Below, piece by piece: positions 1-8,055 of a stretch of DNA of 64,000 nt. Position 1 is the first letter of the stretch; each line of letters begins with the position of its first letter. Position numbers and translations under genes: made by a program. The DNA comes from Lachnospiraceae bacterium 28-4 (GTDB taxonomy: Bacteria > Bacillota > Clostridia > Lachnospirales > Lachnospiraceae): NCBI GenBank assembly GCA_000403275.2, contig KE159600.1:269708-333707 (forward strand), written 5' to 3'. The notes below the pieces were generated by a model. It worked only from the letters and a program-made list of their open reading frames with translations. It searched no databases and was not told the DNA's origin.

Positions 1-89
1 ACTGATACCGACTTGTGGTTCGCTACACTTGGCGGTAAATACCCGTGACTGGACTTTCACCAGTAAGATTAGCGCCATGCTCGGCACAC
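1..89 (-). mobile_element. Group II intron, 5' end (runs off the left edge)
   Basis: Read on the minus strand, the sequence from 89 downwards begins GTGTGCCGAG, matching the GUGYG start of group II introns, and soon contains GGTGAAAGTCCAG, which resembles the conserved early domain I segment of bacterial introns. The rest of the ribozyme and any reverse transcriptase lie outside the window. The exon junction sits 7 nt after the base of a terminator-like hairpin (97-122), which is the insertion preference of class C introns. The class is inferred from position, not from the full structure. Confidence 0.7.
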
Positions 90-90
90 A

Positions 91-122
91 ATAAAAGGGA
101 AGAAGGCAGAAACCCTCTTCCC
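91..122 (-). terminator. Rho-independent terminator that serves as intron target
   Basis: GGGAAGAAGG (97-106) pairs with CCCTCTTCCC (113-122) with one mismatch and a 6-nt loop. On the minus strand the stem is followed by TTTTATT and then directly by the intron start at 89. Confidence 0.65.
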
Positions 123-1690
123 AATCATACAGATTTAGCTTATTGTTTCATTGTCAAGAAAAAACATAAGGAGTCTGTATGATGAAACCAATGATAGCTG
201 AAAATGGAGTAACTTTCAAGGATTTAGAGAAAAATATTTATTCATGGGTATGCGGGATTGGGCGCCGGTTCACCAGTGAGTTTCTGGAGCGGTATGACCG
301 GATGCTGATGGAGGAGAGGGATAAGAGCAGATACCGGCATAAAGGGTCCCGGAGGACGACCATAAAAACAGTCTACGGGGAGGTATCTTACCGCAGGGCA
401 GTCTATGAGGCGGCCGGGGAGGACGGAACGAGGCATTACGTGTATCTGTTAGACGAAACACTGGAACTGGAAAACGTAGGGCTGATTTCTACAAACATGG
501 CAGAACTGCTGGTAAAAGGGATCACCGAACTCTCCTATCGGGAATGCGCGTCAGAAGTAAGCAGGATGACAGGGCAGACGATCAGCGCCATGGGAGTATG
601 GAATGTCATCCAGTCACTGGGGGCAAAAGCCTGCAAAGAAGAAAAACAGCTTGTGGAAGAATACAAAAAGGGAAACCTCCACGGGGAAAAAGAAGTCCCC
701 GTGCTGTTTGAGGAGGCGGACGGCGTGTATGTAAACCTGCAGGGGAAGGACCGGAAGAAACGCAGGCAGGACAAGGCGGAGATCAAGGTGGGGATTGCCT
801 ATGACGGATGGAAGCAGACGGGGGAAGGCCGTTATGAACTGCCGGAGAAAGTGGTGGTGGCTGGATTTGCAGGTGCTAAGGAATTCCACGAATACCGGGA
901 GGCGGCAATCGCGGGGAGGTATAACCTTGACGAAGTCAGCCAGCGGATCCTGAATGCAGACGGGGCATCGTGGATAAAAAAGGGAAAAGACAAAAGCACC
1001 TGTTTCCAGCTTGACCCGTTCCACCGGAACAAGGCGGCAAGGGAAAAGCTGCATAACCGGAAAGCAGTAAGGGATGTGATGGAGCTGCTGGAAGAAGAAA
1101 AGATTGACGAACTTTTTGAGTATTTGGAAATTTACAGGGACAGCCTGTGGGACGAGGGGGAAATAAAAGACGCGGAAGAACTGACCAGGTATTACAGGAA
1201 TAACCGTGAAGGACTGATACCGTACCGGTCACAGGGGCTTTCCCTGCCGGAGCATCCGGAAGGGCTGGAATACCGGAACATGGGGACGATGGAGAACCAT
1301 GTGTGGAGCGTGATTGCGAGACGGATGAAGCATAACCATACAAGCTGGAGCCTGAGAGGTGGAAACCATCTTTCGAAGATACTGGCAAAGAAGTGCAGCG
1401 GAAAGCTGCATGAGGTAACGGAAAAACGGGAACGGGTGGTCTTTGAGGAGGAGAAGGTTGAAGAACTGTATGGAGAAATCCTGATGTCAGCGAAAGCACC
1501 TCAAAAAGACGGGAAGGGATATGAATATCCGGCAATAGGACACATGGTGGGACTGGAAGGAAAGATACAGGGAGACAGAAAGAAACTGCTTGCCATGGCA
1601 GGATTTTAAGAAGCGGAACCGGAAGCATAATTAAGGCATCACAATATCAGAAAAATCCGTATGAAAAAAGTTGCCAACGTTTACTTGACA
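123..1690 (+). mobile_element. ISLre2-family insertion in element A, ends uncertain
   Basis: The transposase gene 179-1609 interrupts the repA-like gene of element A. The repA frame is normal up to codon TAC at 1691-1693 and foreign beyond it, so the right end is close to 1690. Reading inward from 1690 on the minus strand the IS begins TGTCAAG; the same heptamer occurs at 152-158 just before the transposase and could be the left inverted repeat. I see no matching target duplication, and the left flank is not repA, so the left side may have been rearranged or may extend past the intron. Confidence 0.5.
179..1609 (+). CDS. ISLre2-family transposase (UPF0236)
   Basis: 476-residue protein with the layout of ISLre2/UPF0236 transposases. 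The N-terminal part has the RRTTIKTVYGEVSYRR stretch typical of the family (about residues 59-74), followed by a region with TELSYRECASEVSRMTG (about 116-132) and a C-terminal half rich in Glu/Lys/Arg that includes DPFHRNKAAREKLHNRKA. Length agrees with full-size members and no frameshift is seen, so it is probably functional. A ribosome binding site (AAGGAG) precedes the tandem ATG codons at 179. It mobilises its own insertion sequence by a DDE-type reaction according to family knowledge; I did not place the catalytic acids. Its insertion truncates the neighbouring repA-like gene. Confidence 0.85.
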   Translation: MMKPMIAENGVTFKDLEKNIYSWVCGIGRRFTSEFLERYDRMLMEERDKSRYRHKGSRRTTIKTVYGEVSYRRAVYEAAGEDGTRHYVYLLDETLELENVGLISTNMAELLVKGITELSYRECASEVSRMTGQTISAMGVWNVIQSLGAKACKEEKQLVEEYKKGNLHGEKEVPVLFEEADGVYVNLQGKDRKKRRQDKAEIKVGIAYDGWKQTGEGRYELPEKVVVAGFAGAKEFHEYREAAIAGRYNLDEVSQRILNADGASWIKKGKDKSTCFQLDPFHRNKAAREKLHNRKAVRDVMELLEEEKIDELFEYLEIYRDSLWDEGEIKDAEELTRYYRNNREGLIPYRSQGLSLPEHPEGLEYRNMGTMENHVWSVIARRMKHNHTSWSLRGGNHLSKILAKKCSGKLHEVTEKRERVVFEEEKVEELYGEILMSAKAPQKDGKGYEYPAIGHMVGLEGKIQGDRKKLLAMAGF

Positions 1691-2176
1691 GTAACGTGCC
1701 GCTAATTTCTTCGTCATATCCCTTGCTTCGTTTGCCCGGTTCATATCCATACCGCCGCCCAAATAGGCTTGTATTGGGTCTAAAATCAGCAGCTTTGCGC
1801 CTGTCTTTATAACGGCTTCTTTCAACCGTTCATCTATCATGGAAAGGGATTTTATCTTTTCATCAATGACCGAGATTTTCTCACAGTCTGCCCCCGCCTG
1901 TTCCAACCGGGGCTTTACCGTATCGGCAAGACCGTCCTCTGCACTCTGATAGATGACATTCAAAGGCTCTGCAAAATTCATTCCTCCGTCTAAATTTTCT
2001 CCCTTAGACAGCTTCGCCGCTATGTTCAGTATAAATGTTGTCTTTCCGTCCCCCGGATCGCCTTGAACAATAGTCAGCTTGCCATATGGGATAAAGGGAA
2101 ACCACAGCCAAGAAACTTCCTGCGACTGTATCTCTGACAATTTAATTAACTGTAATTCTGTTTTTGTTTCTTCCAT
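1691..2176 (-). pseudogene. RepA-like AAA ATPase of element A, 3' end lost to the IS
   Basis: The remaining N-terminal part has a Walker A motif QGDPGDGKTT and a Walker B-like stretch LLILDPIQAYLGGG, the pattern of RepA/RadA-type AAA_25 ATPases found in mobilizable elements. Intact relatives here (elements B, C and D) have about 377-382 residues. This copy keeps about 160 native residues, to the codons for KKLAARY, then reads into IS sequence and stops at 1631. ATG at 2176 is preferred over 2188 because GGAGGG lies just upstream of it. It sits downstream of mobC and int in the same direction, as in the other elements. Loss of the C-terminal half should abolish its role in element maintenance. 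Confidence 0.75.
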
Positions 2177-2275
2177 AATGCCCTCCATTTCTGAAAAATC
2201 GTTGTCACTGGAAGAAACCTCTGCTATACTTGTATTGTGGATACTGATAACAGAGATTTTCTAGTTATCACAGCC

Positions 2276-2665
2276 CTAACAGTTGCCGCTGTCGGGGCTT
2301 TTTTCTTCTCCGTTGGTGTTACCCTGCCACAGATATTTTGCTCCGTCCAACATCCAAAGAATTGCTTTCAACATATCCTCATATGTCGTCTGTAATTCTC
2401 TGATTTCTTCGGTAGTGACCTCCGGCTTTTCGCCTTTTATCTGCTCTGCCAGTTCTTCCATACGGCTCTGCATTTCCTGCAATTTTTCCACAATCTGATA
2501 TACCGTTTCTTTCTTCCCCACCACGCATACACGATTGTAAATACAGGAACGAACAAAATAATCTTTCTTTTTCATGCCGCTTGCAAAAATCTTTGCTTCA
2601 ATTTCTTCCCGTTCTCTGGGAGAAATGCGAAAACTGATTGTTGGATATTTGTGTGTGCCGCTCAT
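2276..2665 (-). CDS. MobC-like relaxosome accessory protein, element A
   Basis: 129 residues. The N-terminal half (TISFRISPREREEIEAKIFASGMKK) looks like a ribbon-helix-helix DNA-binding domain as in MobC-type accessory proteins that help a relaxase melt oriT. The C-terminal half is Glu/Lys-rich and probably coiled coil. It overlaps the stop codon of the integrase gene by ATGA (2662-2665), so the two are translationally coupled. It corresponds in position to the 107-residue proteins of B and D but is only distantly similar to them. No relaxase for element A lies in the window. Function is inferred from family and position. Confidence 0.6.
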   Translation of the reverse strand: MSGTHKYPTISFRISPREREEIEAKIFASGMKKKDYFVRSCIYNRVCVVGKKETVYQIVEKLQEMQSRMEELAEQIKGEKPEVTTEEIRELQTTYEDMLKAILWMLDGAKYLWQGNTNGEEKSPDSGNC

Positions 2666-3747
2666 TCTTTTGTACCCTCCTTAAACTCTGCGTTCAGCAA
2701 CTCTGCCATTTGTATCTGTTCTGTCGGGAACATATGGGCGTATCGAAACGTAATATCCACGCTTTCATGCCCTACCCTGTTCCCGATTGATACCGCTGAA
2801 AATCCCATGCTGATTAACAACGAAACGTGCGAATGCCTTAAATCGTGGATTCTAATGCGCTTTACCCCTGCTTTTCCTGCCCCTCTCGTCATTTCATGGT
2901 GCAGGAAACTTTTTGTCAGATGAAAGATACGGTCAGTCGGGAGAAACCCGTACAGCCTGCCGATATACTCTTTTAATTCCTCACACAAAAAATCCGGCAT
3001 ACTGACATTTCGCTTGCTTTTCGGTGTTTTGGGGTCTGTTATCACATCTTTTCCCTCTAACCGCTGATAAGATTTTGTTATCCGAATGACCTTGTTATCA
3101 AAATCTATATCCTGCGGTGTGAGTGCTAAAAGTTCACCAACACGCAAGCCACACCAGTATAAAATTTGAAATGCTTGATAGGAATATGGCTTGTCTTTTA
3201 CTGCTTCAATGAATTTCAGATATTCCTCTTTCGTCCAAAAAAGCATTTCCTCTGCTTTCCCTTTCCCAAGCGGTCCGGCTTTGACAACGGGATTGCTCTT
3301 TAATTCGTAGAACCGCACCGCATGATTAAATAATGCGCTCAATTCAGATTGCAGAGTTTTCAGATAAGTCGGCGCATAGGGCTTCCCTTTTTCATCACGA
3401 TAGGAAATCTGCTCATTCTGCCACTGGATAATATCTTTTGCACGAATATCGCACATTTTCTTGTTCTCAAAGTACGGTAGCAATTTTGTGCGTAAGATAT
3501 GCTCCTTTGTCAGCCAAGTATTGTGCTTCAGCTTCGGCTTCATATCTCTTGTATACGCCTGCACAAATTCCCCGAAAGTCATATCCAAGTCAGCCGCTTC
3601 TTTCATGCGGAAATGATGTTCCCACTCCGTAGCTTCTCTTTTGGTTTTAAAACCTCTCTTGACTTTCCGGCAGTTCTTACCCGTCCAGTCATAATAATGG
3701 AACGATACATACCATGTTCCACGCTGTTCATCTTTATATGCCGCCAT
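2662..3747 (-). CDS. int: Tyrosine recombinase/integrase, element A
   Basis: 361 residues with the Tn916-type layout: N-terminal arm-binding domain (about 1-50), SAM-like core-binding domain (about 60-150) and catalytic domain. Catalytic residues are visible: Arg202 (CGLRVGELLALT), His301 and Arg304 (HDLRHSH), His327 (VGHES) and nucleophile Tyr336 (FRYAHMF). It should integrate and excise element A at the guaA 3' end by crossover in TCGAACTC. The start at 3747 has a strong site (AAGGAGGGCGAACT). It follows the excisionase by 12 bp and is transcribed with it from the promoter at 4000-4028. It is clearly diverged from the B/D integrases and closer in layout to C, consistent with its different end repeats. 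Confidence 0.92.
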   Translation of the reverse strand: MAAYKDEQRGTWYVSFHYYDWTGKNCRKVKRGFKTKREATEWEHHFRMKEAADLDMTFGEFVQAYTRDMKPKLKHNTWLTKEHILRTKLLPYFENKKMCDIRAKDIIQWQNEQISYRDEKGKPYAPTYLKTLQSELSALFNHAVRFYELKSNPVVKAGPLGKGKAEEMLFWTKEEYLKFIEAVKDKPYSYQAFQILYWCGLRVGELLALTPQDIDFDNKVIRITKSYQRLEGKDVITDPKTPKSKRNVSMPDFLCEELKEYIGRLYGFLPTDRIFHLTKSFLHHEMTRGAGKAGVKRIRIHDLRHSHVSLLISMGFSAVSIGNRVGHESVDITFRYAHMFPTEQIQMAELLNAEFKEGTKE

Positions 3748-3759
3748 AGTTCGCCCTCC

Positions 3760-3951
3760 TTAGTTCGCCGTCTGCGCCATGCCGTAGAATTTTTCTTCAT
3801 AATATTTTCTGCTGACACGTCCGGCGATTGTGATAAAACCTTTTTCTTCCAGTTCCTCATTCATCTGTCGTACTAATTTGTAAGCAAATGGTTTGGAAAC
3901 ACCCAACTCCTGCGCTACCTCCCCGGCAGTTACAAATAGTTCATTCCTCAT
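3760..3951 (-). CDS. xis: Excisionase-like HTH protein, element A
   Basis: 63 residues, a small winged-helix/MerR-like DNA-binding protein with VTAGEVAQELGVSKPFAYKLVRQMNEE near the N-terminus. Proteins of this size placed directly upstream of a tyrosine integrase act as excisionases that bend the element ends and direct recombination towards excision. Homologues are found at the same place in C (27154-27306) and D (35114-35293), and as a frameshifted copy in B. It is the first gene of the minus-strand operon xis-int-mobC-repA. Confidence 0.8.
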   Translation of the reverse strand: MRNELFVTAGEVAQELGVSKPFAYKLVRQMNEELEEKGFITIAGRVSRKYYEEKFYGMAQTAN

Positions 3952-3999
3952 TCAATATCCTCCTTTTTGTTTAGCGTTTTTGTTAAGCTCTGTATTTGA

Positions 4000-4028
4000 A
4001 TTATACTTAACATTTCTGTTATTGCCAA
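4000..4028 (-). promoter_or_regulatory. Promoter of the xis-int operon, element A
   Basis: On the minus strand TTGGCA (4023-4028) and TATAAT (4000-4005) are separated by 17 bp. The same arrangement occurs before xis in B, C and D. It lies among repeats close to TTTTTGTTTAAG (3964-4090), likely operators for the divergent regulator. Confidence 0.65.
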
Positions 4029-4086
4029 TAGCTTATTTGTTAAACTTATCTTTTTTATTAAATTTAGCATTTTTGATAAGTTTTTG

Positions 4087-4115
4087 TTGCTGTATTATCT
4101 GAATTATGCTAGAAT
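4087..4115 (+). promoter_or_regulatory. Promoter of the GNAT-GNAT-regulator-OLD operon, element A
   Basis: TTGCTG (4087-4092), a 17-bp spacer and TAGAAT (4110-4115). It matches in sequence and position the regulator promoters of B (17176-17204) and D (35413-35441). In A two acetyltransferase genes lie between this promoter and the regulator, so they and the downstream OLD gene appear to be under the element's own control. Confidence 0.6.
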
Positions 4116-4146
4116 ATATGGAGAATACAGAATTGAGAGGTAAGCT

Positions 4147-4620
4147 ATGGACGTAACGATACGAAAAATACAAAAACAGGAATATCCGTTACTGGATAAT
4201 TTTCTATATGAAGCAATCTTTATTCCAGAGGGTATCGAACCTCCACCCAAAAGTATTATTTCATCTCCCGAATTACAGATTTATGTTAAGCATTTCGGGG
4301 AATCCAAAGATGATTGGGGATTAGTGGCAGAGGTTGGCGGTAAGATTGTTGGAGCTGTTTGGGTTCGCATTATGAACGATTACGGACATATAGATGATAA
4401 AACGCCCTCTTTGGCAATCTCTCTTTATAAAGAATACCGGAGCTTTGGCATTGGAACGGCTATGATGAAAGAAATTCTTACCCTGCTTAAATCACATGGG
4501 TACAGTCGGGTTTCTCTTTCTGTTCAAAAAGCCAATTATGCGACAAAGATGTATTTAAAGATTGGTTTTGAGATTGTAAAGGAGAACAAGGAAGAATATA
4601 TTATGGTGTACTGCCTATAA
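4147..4620 (+). CDS. GNAT family N-acetyltransferase
   Basis: 157 residues forming a complete GNAT fold: substrate side in the N-terminal half, then the beta-strand IVGAVWVRIMND and the acetyl-CoA loop region RSFGIGTAMMKEIL (about 104-117), ending with FEIVKENKEEYIMVYCL. The acyl acceptor cannot be told from sequence. It is clearly homologous to the gene at 20637-21107 in element C, with identical blocks such as EAIFIPEG and RIMNDYGHIDD, so this is cargo shared between neighbouring elements. It is first in a plus-strand operon: 38 bp to the next GNAT, then 16 bp and 19 bp to the regulator and OLD gene. Confidence 0.85.
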   Translation: MDVTIRKIQKQEYPLLDNFLYEAIFIPEGIEPPPKSIISSPELQIYVKHFGESKDDWGLVAEVGGKIVGAVWVRIMNDYGHIDDKTPSLAISLYKEYRSFGIGTAMMKEILTLLKSHGYSRVSLSVQKANYATKMYLKIGFEIVKENKEEYIMVYCL

Positions 4621-4658
4621 CAAATTTATAAATAAATTGGAGAAAGGACATTCCATTT

Positions 4659-5165
4659 ATGAGAATCCGACCATATATACCAAGCAAAGATTACGAATAT
4701 GTATCAAAATGGATTGATGTCGAAAGAACTCATGCTTTTTGGTGTGCAAATCTTTTGCCATACCCCATGACACAAAAATCTTTCCATGATTTATTAGAGA
4801 AAAATGCAATGGACTGGACAGACAGTGCTTATGTAGCAACTGAAAACAGCGGACAGGCAGTAGGCTTCTTCTGTTATTCTGTCAATACAGCAGACAATAT
4901 TGGTTTTCTTAAATTTGTTATTGTTGATAAAACCAAACGTGGAAAAGGTTACGGAAAAGAAATGCTGAATCTGGCTCTGCAATTCGCTTTTCAGATAACC
5001 GGCGCAAAAGTGGTTCAACTAAATGTTTTCAGTAAAAACGTATTAGCAAAGCAATGTTATGAAAAAGTCGGCTTTGTTGAAAGAAAGATTGATAAAGATG
5101 TATTTGCATATAAAGATGAGTTGTGGAGCAGATGTAACATGATAATTTCAAAACAATCACTCTAA
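4659..5165 (+). CDS. GNAT family N-acetyltransferase
   Basis: 168 residues. The N-terminus RIRPYIPSKDYEYVSKWID is typical of small acetyltransferases. The acetyl-CoA binding segment KTKRGKGYGKEMLNLALQFAF is intact (about 89-109), and it is followed by the C-terminal VGFVERKID signature strand. The ribosome binding site GGAGAAAGG precedes the ATG. Substrate unknown. It is not a close paralogue of the gene before it. The order GNAT-GNAT-regulator-OLD suggests co-transcription from 4087-4115. Confidence 0.83.
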   Translation: MRIRPYIPSKDYEYVSKWIDVERTHAFWCANLLPYPMTQKSFHDLLEKNAMDWTDSAYVATENSGQAVGFFCYSVNTADNIGFLKFVIVDKTKRGKGYGKEMLNLALQFAFQITGAKVVQLNVFSKNVLAKQCYEKVGFVERKIDKDVFAYKDELWSRCNMIISKQSL

Positions 5166-5181
5166 TTTTCAGAAAGGATAC

Positions 5182-5757
5182 ATGACTATGGTATTAGGAG
5201 AACGGATAAAGAGAATACGCACGTTCCGGGGCTTGACACAGCGTGAACTAGGCTTGAAATTGGGATATGAGGAACGCAATGCTGATGTTCGTATCGCACA
5301 GTATGAATCTGGCTACCGTGTTCCCAAAAACAACACTTTAATGGAAATGGCAAAGATACTGAACGTCAATTATATCCATTTTATTGGCGTTACCCCCGGC
5401 TGCGCCGAAGATATTATGCTTACATTCCTTTGGCTTGATGAAGATGACCGTAGCACGATCCATTTATTTCAGCTTGTCCGCAATCCCGGCAAATGCAACG
5501 CTTCTGATGATAAGTCGGTGCGTTACTATGATAATGATGATTGGCCTGCTCATGCCCCAGTGGGTATGTGGCTAGAGTATGGGTTAGTCAATGATTTCAT
5601 GCGTGAGTGGTGTCTGCGGAAAGAGCAGTTGAAAAGTGGAGAGATTTCAGAGGACGAGTATTTTGAATGGAAAATCAACTGGCCTGCTACGAATAGTAGC
5701 GTTGATGAAAAAGGAAATGATAAGAAAAATAATTCTTATAATTGGCATAGAAATTAA
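5182..5757 (+). CDS. XRE-family regulator, element A
   Basis: 191 residues. N-terminal helix-turn-helix (LGERIKRIRTFRGLTQRELGLKLGY, then VRIAQYESGYRVPK), followed by a larger C-terminal domain of unknown function. It is the counterpart of the divergent regulators of B, C and D, whose C-terminal domains instead share LMHTLFALEDMYGL-like segments; this copy is the most diverged. Start 5182 lies just after AGAAAGG; ATG at 5188 is possible. It probably represses the xis-int and its own promoters through the TTTTTGTTTAAG-like repeats at 3964-4090. Control of excision is inferred. Confidence 0.78.
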   Translation: MTMVLGERIKRIRTFRGLTQRELGLKLGYEERNADVRIAQYESGYRVPKNNTLMEMAKILNVNYIHFIGVTPGCAEDIMLTFLWLDEDDRSTIHLFQLVRNPGKCNASDDKSVRYYDNDDWPAHAPVGMWLEYGLVNDFMREWCLRKEQLKSGEISEDEYFEWKINWPATNSSVDEKGNDKKNNSYNWHRN

Positions 5758-5776
5758 AGAAAGGATTTAGCAGCAA

Positions 5777-7528
5777 ATGATAACCAAAATAAACATTGAA
5801 AATTTTAAAAGCCTAAATCATGTTGAATTAGATCTAGATCGCATTAATATCCTCATTGGAGGTAACAATTCTGGAAAAACAAGCATACTACAAGCAATAC
5901 AATTTGGTTGTTCTACAATCCAAACTATAAATATTGCTACCATCATTCCTTGGCGAAAATCCAAATCAAAACCTTTTTCTCGTTCAATTGAACCATCTGA
6001 ATTAGTATACTCACCGCTTAAAGATGTTTCTGCTTTAGCACACGGCGGAGAACTAAAACAAGGTGATAAATATACAATAAAGATTTCATATAAAGATATT
6101 AATGATGATATATATTCAGTCTTTATTAAGCGAGGAAAAAATCGTAATATAGTTGCTACCATAAACAAATCCCAATTAGCCCAACAATTTACTTCTATCG
6201 ATAAACCAATGTGCGTATTTGTTCCCGGATTGGCTGGCATTCCTTATAATGAAGAATTTAAATCCGAAAGCATTGTGCGTAAAGCTGCTGCAAAAGGAGA
6301 TGCAAATGCGGTATTAAGAAATATCCTATGGTTACTAAAGCAAAATTCTAATGAGTGGAATACGTTTATAGAAGAACTTTCAAAAATTTTCCCAAATATT
6401 ACTGTTGATGTACGTTTTAACCCGCAAATAGACGAATATATTGAGGTTAAAATTATTGAACGTATTCAAATTGTCGAAGAAACTGGGAAGACAACAATTG
6501 TATGCAATTCATTACCTCTTGATGCCGTTGGTACAGGTGTATTGCAAGCAATCCAAATACTTTCATATATTAATGTGTATCACCCACAAATGCTTATTTT
6601 AGATGAACCAGATGCACATTTACATCCAAATAATCAACGCAAAATATTAAAAATGCTTTTTTCGTTAGCTGAAACCAAAAACTTTCAATTACTTATATCA
6701 ACCCATTCTCGACATCTTCTTGATATTGCAGAAGAAAATGCCAAAATAATGTGGATAAAAAATGGTTCCGTACAAGCAGAAGATATAAACTATTTAAAGA
6801 TACTATTAGATTTAGGAGCTTTAGCCAAAGGTGATTTACTTAAAAACGGACTCATAAAATGCGTAATATTAACGGAAGATTCCACAGAACGAAAAATGTT
6901 AGAACTTGTACTCCAATCCTCCGGATTTAATCTTTCCGAAACTGATATATGGTCATACAATGGTTGCACAAAAGTTGATACTGCTTTAGTGCTTGCAGAA
7001 TTTATTAAAAAACAGTCTCCTGCAACTAAAGTTATTATACATAGAGATCGGGATTATATGACTCCTGATGAAATTACAGCTTACAAAGATAAAATATGTG
7101 TTAATAATAATCTATGCTTTATAACCGCCGGATCAGATATAGAATCGTATTATCTTTCAGCAGAACATATACATTTTATTTACCCAAATAAAGATATACC
7201 TTCTGCAAGTGCTATGATTGAAAGAGCAACTAAAGAAAGAGAAGAGAAATCTATTGAAAAATATATAAATTCTCGCGATAATATTGAGCGAATTCGCCTT
7301 AGAAATGAGGGAAAATCACCGTCATATAATGTTGGAAAATTATCATTAGATTGTCGTAATAATTATTCCTCTAATCCGAATTATTATCGTCATGGAAAAA
7401 CAGTCTTAAAAGCCTTAAAGCAAATTGTACAAAATGAGATAAAGGGTGGAAAGAACCTTATATCTCCATCTTCTTTTATCTCAGATAATTCTCTTTCTGA
7501 AATTGCAAAACAGATTTGGAATAAATAA
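5777..7528 (+). CDS. OLD-family ATPase/TOPRIM nuclease
   Basis: 583 residues. The N-terminal SMC/ABC-like ATPase has Walker A GGNNSGKTS (about 28-36) and a Walker B/D-loop LILDEPDAHLHP followed by the H-loop region LLISTHSRHLL. The C-terminal part from about residue 360 is a TOPRIM nuclease, with an acidic residue in VILTEDSTERK and the DxD-like IIHRDRDYMT. This is the layout of OLD (overcoming lysogenization defect) endonucleases, many of which act in phage defence. No UvrD-like helicase lies next to it, so it is not a Gabija pair; a stand-alone OLD is most likely. It is the last gene before the attachment site, 19 bp after the regulator, and is strongly AT-rich, suggesting acquisition as cargo. 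Confidence 0.85.
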   Translation: MITKINIENFKSLNHVELDLDRINILIGGNNSGKTSILQAIQFGCSTIQTINIATIIPWRKSKSKPFSRSIEPSELVYSPLKDVSALAHGGELKQGDKYTIKISYKDINDDIYSVFIKRGKNRNIVATINKSQLAQQFTSIDKPMCVFVPGLAGIPYNEEFKSESIVRKAAAKGDANAVLRNILWLLKQNSNEWNTFIEELSKIFPNITVDVRFNPQIDEYIEVKIIERIQIVEETGKTTIVCNSLPLDAVGTGVLQAIQILSYINVYHPQMLILDEPDAHLHPNNQRKILKMLFSLAETKNFQLLISTHSRHLLDIAEENAKIMWIKNGSVQAEDINYLKILLDLGALAKGDLLKNGLIKCVILTEDSTERKMLELVLQSSGFNLSETDIWSYNGCTKVDTALVLAEFIKKQSPATKVIIHRDRDYMTPDEITAYKDKICVNNNLCFITAGSDIESYYLSAEHIHFIYPNKDIPSASAMIERATKEREEKSIEKYINSRDNIERIRLRNEGKSPSYNVGKLSLDCRNNYSSNPNYYRHGKTVLKALKQIVQNEIKGGKNLISPSSFISDNSLSEIAKQIWNK

Positions 7529-7531
7529 TAT

Positions 7532-7550
7532 AGGTATCAAAAAGGTATCA
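7532..7550. promoter_or_regulatory. Integrase arm-type repeats, right end of element A
   Basis: AGGTATCA at 7532-7539 and at 7543-7550, start to start 11 bp, one helical turn. The other elements show the same spacing with different octamers. Likely arm-domain binding sites of the A integrase. Confidence 0.55.
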
Positions 7551-7565
7551 CGCCCTACCTAAAAT

Positions 7566-7608
7566 GCCGGAAAGTCCGCTGTTTATGCGGCTTCCCGGCT
7601 TTCTGTTT
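7566..7608 (+). terminator. Terminator after the OLD gene
   Basis: GCCGGAAAGTCCGC pairs with GCGGCTTCCCGGC around a short loop (7566-7600), followed by TTTCTGTTT. It lies just before the attachment site at 7614. Confidence 0.7.
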
Positions 7609-7613
7609 ACTAT

Positions 7614-7621
7614 TCGAACTC
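7614..7621. repeat. att core copy, junction of elements A and B
   Basis: TCGAACTC, the same octamer as in the last codons of guaA (36221-36228). It is followed by CGGCGTGTTCTTTGTTG, which recurs after the copy at 28423. It marks the right end of A and left end of B. Confidence 0.75.
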
Positions 7622-8055
7622 GGCGTGTTCTTTGTTGTTCTTAACTGTATTTGTTTAAGTTTTATGCAAATACACGCCCATTTTTACATCAATTATATCA
7701 TTTATTATGGCTTGCTGATTTTCTGTTGCCAAAATGTTGCCATACTTTTATTATAGCACCCCCCACGGCATCCGCATAGCATTTTTTGTATTTTCTATGC
7801 TTTCTATTCCAAATATCACCGTAAAGTCATTGTTTCTACACAGCTCATTTCTATTTACATGATTTCTTGGCACCGTTTTGGTCCCAAAATAAGGTTCTCC
7901 TTATCCACCCTTATCACATGGTGCTAGCACCATGTATAAAGAGTATTAACAGACAATATTCATTCTATGTTCTCCGCCACTAATTCCAACACTGCCAGAT
8001 AATTTCTAACCGTATATCTCGGAAATTATACCCCTGCTTTATATGATTTAACCCA
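7622..8055. other. Left end of element B, non-coding
   Basis: It holds the arm-type repeats TGTTGCCA at 7724-7731 and 7735-7742 (11-bp spacing), matching the pair near the right end of B at 18047. A perfect 20-bp palindrome (ACATGGTGCT/AGCACCATGT) lies at 7916-7935, about 120 bp downstream of the UvrA-like gene's stop. On the minus strand 7751-7873 is open (GTG start, 40 residues, ending MRMPWGVL) but lacks a convincing ribosome binding site and may be a gene remnant. No other gene is evident. Confidence 0.6.

Noticed and set aside
5777-7528. Possible Gabija GajA or PARIS component
   Set aside because: No GajB-like helicase or AriB-like nuclease gene is adjacent, so only a stand-alone OLD nuclease is supported.
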